From Siphonodentalium dalli (lineage: Eukaryota > Mollusca > Scaphopoda > Gadilida > Siphonodentaliidae), in the NCBI GenBank assembly GCA_032622095.1, contig CP136061.1, positions 16,864,440 to 16,928,439 of the forward strand: DNA of 64,000 nucleotides. The letters run 5' to 3'. The first letter of the stretch is position 1. Every line of letters begins with the position of its first letter. A program made the position numbers and the translations under genes. Under the pieces are notes generated by a model that worked only from the letters and a program-made list of their open reading frames with translations, made no database searches and had not been told where the DNA came from. Below, piece by piece: positions 58,827 through 64,000 of this stretch.

Positions 58827-60945
58827 CAGGGCCTGGAACCTACGTCACCGGAAGGGTAACCCTATATCAAAATAACTGTAAATAAAGTTCGACTCGCTAC
58901 TTCGACATCGTTTTTTAAATAAATACAATCGATTTCGATGTAGTATGATAAGCAAAGGAGCTATGCCACCTGCAAATCTCGACAAATACAGAAACCGAAA
59001 ATCGGAAAGAATTGCTTATAATGATAATTTCGCGTCCGCAATTCAAAATCGCGTCCGATTTCCTATTTTCGTGCAGGTGTTAACGCCAACATTTCATGTT
59101 CTCCGCGCCCTAAACTCATTTTAAAACCGTATACATTGAGTTTCGGGATATTATATATGCTAAAATTTGAATCAATAACACAAAATTTACTTTCCCGTGG
59201 TTTGTTTGTAAATTTCTTAAGACACATAGAATTTTTATGAATTTGTCTATTAATGGTAACGTCCACATCGCGTTAACGCTCACATAATATTGGCCTGTTT
59301 CTATAGTCTCCGAGTCGTAGAATATGGTAACCAGATTTTCATTACTTGAAAGTATTTTGAGTACGAAGTAATGTTATGGATGGCAGATTAGCCGGAATGC
59401 GAAAATCCAAATTGTTGTTGTAGAATAATTTGTGTAGTTTTCAAACAAATGTATCAAATAAATGTTAAATTATATGTATAACACTCACATATACTCATAC
59501 ATTTAAGTTATGGTATAGTCACCACTCAGTAAGTGGCTTGAGTTTACGCCCCGTATCAATATAATTGTATACACGATCATTAGTGCCAGGCGTTGCCCAA
59601 TCCACGTACTATCCGTGAAATAATTTGATTACGTCTTGTACACGGAAAATTCGTGACTTATTTTATGGCTCCAGTCATAAATTAAATATGTATCAAATTA
59701 TTAAGGCACTCAATCCGATTATGCACCCCTCAATTACTATTTATTTGGCTTCGGGGGTAAATAATATTTTATTCGAGTCGAGGAACCCACCAATCAAACC
59801 TCAGAATGGTCAGATATCGATTTTTTAAATCTATTATTTTTCACCACCTGGAATATTTTGTGGCCCATTAAAAGTCGACGAGAAGACTGCCTCGGACCAA
59901 ATTTGCGGATGAAGATGGTTAACTCGAAAATCAAGTAGCTTTTTGTCAGATATTTGACAAACCGACAAAATGTTGATAAATAACAGGTTTAGGCCAATTT
60001 TATACTATATTTGACTATGGTTAGCATTAGTTTTGGTTATTTAACCGATTCTGATAACTGAAGCGGGCATTTCAAAAAATATTTGTTATTGGAATCTGAT
60101 GATATGGGGGACCATCGATTCGGATTGATTAGCTTTAACTTTGATTTTAGGATAACCTATTAACCTGATCGTTTACAGAATACATCTTCGACTCAAATTA
60201 CTTATTTGTTTATATAATATTAGATTATAGATATTAGATTGTTGTTATTATCGGGAGTTTATTGAAAATGGCGTACAGTACCCCTTAATTAGTTTTAAGT
60301 TGTTCTATTTACTTATCAAATATCAACGAGCGAGTATGAATGGTTGCCGGCAAAACAAATTTCAATAATAATTAAACACATGTGAATTTAATGCTTCCAT
60401 AGCAATAATATAATTCTTCCCTCGCTAAGATCCCCCGATGATTCCCGACCATCAATCGGTGCTAATAAAGATCCCCCGAAGATTCCCGCCAACATCCCCC
60501 GGAAACAGTCGAACGGGACTCGGTTGGCTAGGTAGCGGGGTAACGTCGCAAGAGCTATACTCTGACCTTCACCCCAAATTGGCATTCACGTTATATTCAA
60601 CTAATTGACGGATCAAATGTTGATTATATGTAGGCGTTACCATTTATGTCACAATTCCAGTTTTAAAAGCCAATGTAGGCGTTACCATTTCAAAATTCTG
60701 AAACATGCCTCGAAAATTGGTGACGGAAACCACCTGAACGCGATAATCTTTACAACCGTTACATATATATCTCGGTATAGATGACTGTGAGCTAGCAAAC
60801 AATGTTTTACAGCTCATAAGCAATGATTGTTTAGTGGTTTATGTACATAGTTTGCAAAAACGATAAATACTCACTTCGAGTCGCACCGAGCAGCCGCCAT
60901 TTTTCGGTGAAAAACTTTTTTTTATGACGTAGGTTCCAGGCCCTG
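58827..60945. mobile_element. 2.1-kb interval bounded by a perfect 21-bp inverted pair
   Basis: 'cagggcctggaacctacgtc' + 'a' at 58827-58847 has an exact complement at 60925-60945. CAGGG-type termini are seen in hAT transposons, but the 8-bp flanks (ccccgaac / aacgctat) do not match, and no transposase frame is visible inside. May be two unrelated element ends. Confidence 0.4.
59705..60284. mobile_element. TTAA-flanked element related to 324-800
   Basis: TTAA (59701-59704) then GGCACTCAATCCGATT, as in 324-800. 'atttggcttcgggggtaaat' and 'attcgagtcgaggaacccac' are shared. The right end is the complement of GGGGTACTGTACGCC with TTAA at 60285-60288; this end is more divergent. No coding capacity. 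Confidence 0.6.
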
Positions 60946-61874
60946 AACGCTATTGGGAAGTTGTCGATTTCATTAATGTACATTCATATGTGTCAGTGCT
61001 CCCAAGTACATGGCGATCCTCACACAAAATACTTCTATGATCACATTGCAGACATCGCGGAGCGGTCTGATATCATGGATAAGCGTACAGTACCATTCAT
61101 TCGCGACAAACGTATGCATTTTTACGTTGTCCTCCAGCAAACATTTATAACCAACCAACCTCAAGGGATCCTCTCTTTCAATCTTGCACGATAATGTCGA
61201 CATGAACATATTGAATCGCCGAGTTGTTTCGATGTAAAAAGTACAAAACAACGCTTGTCCGATAAAAGTATCAACTTAACAGTTCGAATATTAGTGTTCG
61301 CTAAATATATGCAAATTAGCAAACACCACAACTGGTGTGTTTTGCGAATCCGTGGGGTATATAAGATCTATGATTTTAGTACGTCGCAGTGATGTGAAAT
61401 AGATGAGTTACGGCAGTGTGTGTTTGGAGATATTCTTGCAATATAACATCAGGCGGGCGACAAAAACAATGTCTCCCGGCTCAGCGGGCGACAGTGTGAT
61501 TTGTCGCCCGGCACGTGACAGGACATGGGCCAATCAGAAGGGTGGAAAATAGGGATGAGGGTAACCAAACTTGCTGAATGCTGATATAAGCCCAAGTTGC
61601 CTGGAAATGATATGGGGTACATTTCTTTCACCTTTCATATGCTTCAGAACCAACCAGACAGCCCCCATTTTAGGCATACTTTTTTTTAAATTCTCCCCGG
61701 GGGAAACCCCCGTACCCCCAATACTCACGAGGGGGTACCCCCCCTCACAAACTCACCCCTTCGGTCCCCAAATTAGCCTAATCTAAAGGCATGTGTGTGA
61801 CATTTTGCAGATATGGGAGATCTTGTGCCTTTTTGAACGAAACCATGCGACACAGACCAATTCAGCCATAGTAT
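60946..61874. other. No supported gene; short GC-rich repeat pieces
   Basis: 61453-61512 has 'ggcgggcgacaaaaacaatg' and 'gggcgacagtgtgatttgtc', related to 58331-58487. 61690-61760 is C/G-run rich ('ccccgggggaaacccccgta'). The frames 60961-61194 and 61534-61728 have no recognised domain. Confidence 0.5.
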
Positions 61875-62112
61875 AAGCGAGATCACTTAGTCGCGGCCGT
61901 ATTGGATACTTCCAGCTCTTTCATAGATTCATCTAGCCCCGGTTCCGTGGTCAAAGTTCTGGGAGTAGAATTCCAGATATGGAACTTTTGAATATGCATG
62001 ACTTCCATATATGGAAATGTACTCCGGAACTTTGACTGTAGCACTAAAACCACGGAACCGGTCCTGGTGGATCCGATATGGCCGCGAGTTAGTGACAGGG
62101 CGCAGTATGCAG
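61875..62112. mobile_element. Inverted-repeat element (~240 bp)
   Basis: 'gatcacttagtcgcggccgt' and 'ccggttccgtggtcaaagtt' on the left match complements on the right ('ctttgactgt', 'accacggaaccggtcctgg', 'gatatggccgcgagttagtg'). Arms ~100 bp, imperfect. Non-coding. Confidence 0.7.
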
Positions 62113-62560
62113 TTCCAGTCTGTGTTAACATGCACTCCGATTCACAATGATAATGTCAGAGTCTATCGTATTCCCAGTATGTGTTAACATGCACTCCGAT
62201 TCACAATGATAATGTCAGAGTCTATTGTATTCCCAGTATGTGTTAACATACACTCCGATTCATAATGATACTATCAGAGTCTATTGTATTCCCAGTATGT
62301 GTTAACATACACTCCGATTCATAATGATACTATCAGAGTCTATCGTATTCCCAGTATGTGTTAACATACACTCCGATTCATAATGATACTATCAGAGTCT
62401 ATTGTATTCCCAGTATGTGTTAACATACACTCCGATTCATAATGATACTATCAGAGTCTATTGTATTCCCAGTATGTGTTAACATACACGCATATTCATA
62501 CTGACACAGAGTCTAATGTATACCCATGCAGTCTGTGTTAACATAGCTCAGTTTCATACT
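62113..62560 (+). repeat. 59-bp minisatellite, seven copies
   Basis: 'gtctattgtattcccagtat' + 'gtgttaacatacactccgat' + 'tcataatgatactatcaga'. The first and last copies are diverged. 62560-62890 has no feature seen. Confidence 0.95.
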
Positions 62561-62891
62561 GATATACTGTTTGATTTAAACATATTTTATTGTATACCAA
62601 TTGTATACATGGGGATTGGGATACAAGTTTTGTCAACTTATATAGTGACGTCCCTCTCCCACACAAAAGGTATAACATAACATTTAAACAAGATGACAGG
62701 ATGAAATTTGTGAATATTTAAGCAGGGAAACAGATGTGAATATTTGTACAGAGTGTGCTATGAGTGGAGTTTTATTGTGTCCAGTTTTACCCTCAGGTTG
62801 TCATAAGTTGTGTCTAAAAAGGCCGGGCATTTAAATGTTTAATTGTTTTCAAAGATAGGTTGACATAACAGAGAAAAATATATGATCGAAA

Positions 62892-63410
62892 TTACCCAAA
62901 ACGTTTAGTTGCAGTAATGTAGGACTGTGTAATATGAATTAGCAATATATTTCTTCTGTGGTCATTTTCAGAGATTCCACAGAGAAGATGCTTAATATTT
63001 TCTATATGAAAGTTATTTGTTTCAAGTTTGTGGTAAAATATTCTCCTCTGGTTGGTGAACAATGGACAGTGGGAGAAAAAATGACTAGCATCCTCCTTCG
63101 GGAAACCACATTGACAGTTAGGACTATCAGCTATGTGATTACTTTGCATGTCACTCTTTAAGTCGCTACAATAGTTTCGGAGTTTACAATGGTTCACACT
63201 AACCTACCAATGGTCTGTTCTATAAAGTGGATAGGGTTTTGGAGCAGGGGCGATTATGTTTAGGTGAGTTTTAAAATCGGATATATTTTCAGAATCTATG
63301 ACAAACGAAGGGAGCTTATTCCACTCATGGGTTGTGTTTAGGGAGAATGAGTTCCTATAATGTGCGATAGTGTTTATATGCGGGTCTGTAAATGTAACTT
63401 AGACTGTCAG
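62892..63410 (-). pseudogene. 3' fragment of a second non-LTR retrotransposon
   Basis: From 63410 downward one frame reads 'DPHINTIAHYRNSFSLNTTH', 'EWNKLPSFVIDSENISDF', then after 'YRTDHW' an in-frame TAG, then NHCKLRNYCSDLKSDMQSNH and a C-terminal CxC...H...C motif (CQCGFPKEDASHFFSHCPLF), ending 'ITATKRFG'. The same layout as the LINE fragment at 13545-14600 but a different family member. 5'-truncated, with at least one nonsense mutation. Upstream RT is absent. Confidence 0.8.
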
Positions 63411-64000
63411 TGTTCTTGTTCACAAACTAGTTAATATCAACAGTAATATCAATTCACTCGATATAATTATGTTCGATAATTTCATTTAAAGTTTCAAAGC
63501 ATCGTCTATTAGAGCATATTTATGTACACAATTCATGGTTATTGAGCACACTACTCGCGGGAATAACTAATATATGACAGACGAAAATAAATTCCAACTC
63601 GTGGGTCTCGTAATTGTCATACAGGAGGTCCGTTCCCTACACTGTGCTGGCCTGACAGGAGTTCCGTCCCCTACAATGTTCTGGCCTGACCACTGCCATC
63701 ACGTACACATGTGAGTAAATATCTCCTTGTGTTATAGTTAAGACATTTGTGGGTTGCTATTGAGAAACCGAACTGAACACATTAATTTGGAAATTGGCAA
63801 GATAAATTAGAATAAATATGAGTTGAAATATCCATTAAAAAAATAGAATGCATCATTTACATTGCACAGTTCTTCCAATTTCTTGATGAAATATGACTAG
63901 ACCCAATGGTGATTTTTTTAGAAATGTTATACCGCGTTCTGTAAAATCGATTTTTTTAATGATCGGAAGGGGTGGAGACCCCATGCATGTCATATTTCAT
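63411..64000. other. No supported feature
   Basis: AT-rich. A ~25-bp duplication 'ggaggtccgttccctacactgt' / 'aggagttccgtcccctacaat' is at 63624-63680. Confidence 0.5.

Noticed and set aside
60388-60585. Minus-strand 65-codon frame as a small protein
   Set aside because: It overlaps a short internal duplication ('gatcccccgaagattcccg' type) and has no recognisable feature.

Overview
This is an AT-rich eukaryotic window, very probably from a marine invertebrate and most likely a bivalve mollusc. The clues are spliced BTB genes with GTAAGT/TTTTGCAG junctions, non-LTR retrotransposon 3' ends with a CxC...H...C motif, a Helitron, many TTAA- and TA-flanked foldback elements, minisatellites, and recurrent dispersed elements that end in GACGGACGG runs and a 'gtgatgactatagctccaccgga' type tail, which resemble elements common in bivalve genomes. 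No bacterial operon, rRNA or CRISPR structure is visible. The species call is inference.

Layout. 1-12.6 kb: a degenerate ~110-bp satellite and other repeats, invaded by foldback and TTAA elements, several of which carry one shared palindromic module; BACK-type exons of a BTB family (one full, one internally deleted, one scrap) lie at 10.5-12.4 kb. 12.6-22.8 kb: microsatellites, a LINE 3' fragment, duplicated dispersed-repeat blocks, 42-bp and 72-bp tandem arrays, and a tRNA-like SINE. 22.9-30.7 kb: a 45-bp array (about 28 units), then a 5.2-kb composite 26/17-bp satellite interrupted by a ~1-kb island that opens with a long hairpin. 31-35 kb: a BTB first coding exon, a TTAA element, a TA-flanked foldback element and a non-autonomous Helitron that still carries the start of its replicase ORF. 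35-49 kb: mostly repeats, a ~1.4-kb interval bounded by inverted arrays around a spliced-looking ORF, an LTR-like segment, and one credible first exon of an unknown gene. 49-50.5 kb: a decayed C2H2 zinc-finger array. 51-57.3 kb: the best gene of the window, a two-exon BTB/BACK gene on the minus strand. 57.3-64 kb: inverted repeats, 52-bp and 59-bp arrays, and a second LINE 3' fragment.

Function. Only the BTB/BACK family makes a convincing protein: a basic/acidic N-terminus, a BTB half encoded by one exon and a BACK-like half encoded by the next, joined in phase 1. Such proteins are typically dimeric adaptors, often for Cullin-3 ligases, but no substrate can be inferred. The rest is dominated by mobile elements and tandem repeats. 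Many open frames are by-products of repeats whose period is a multiple of three.
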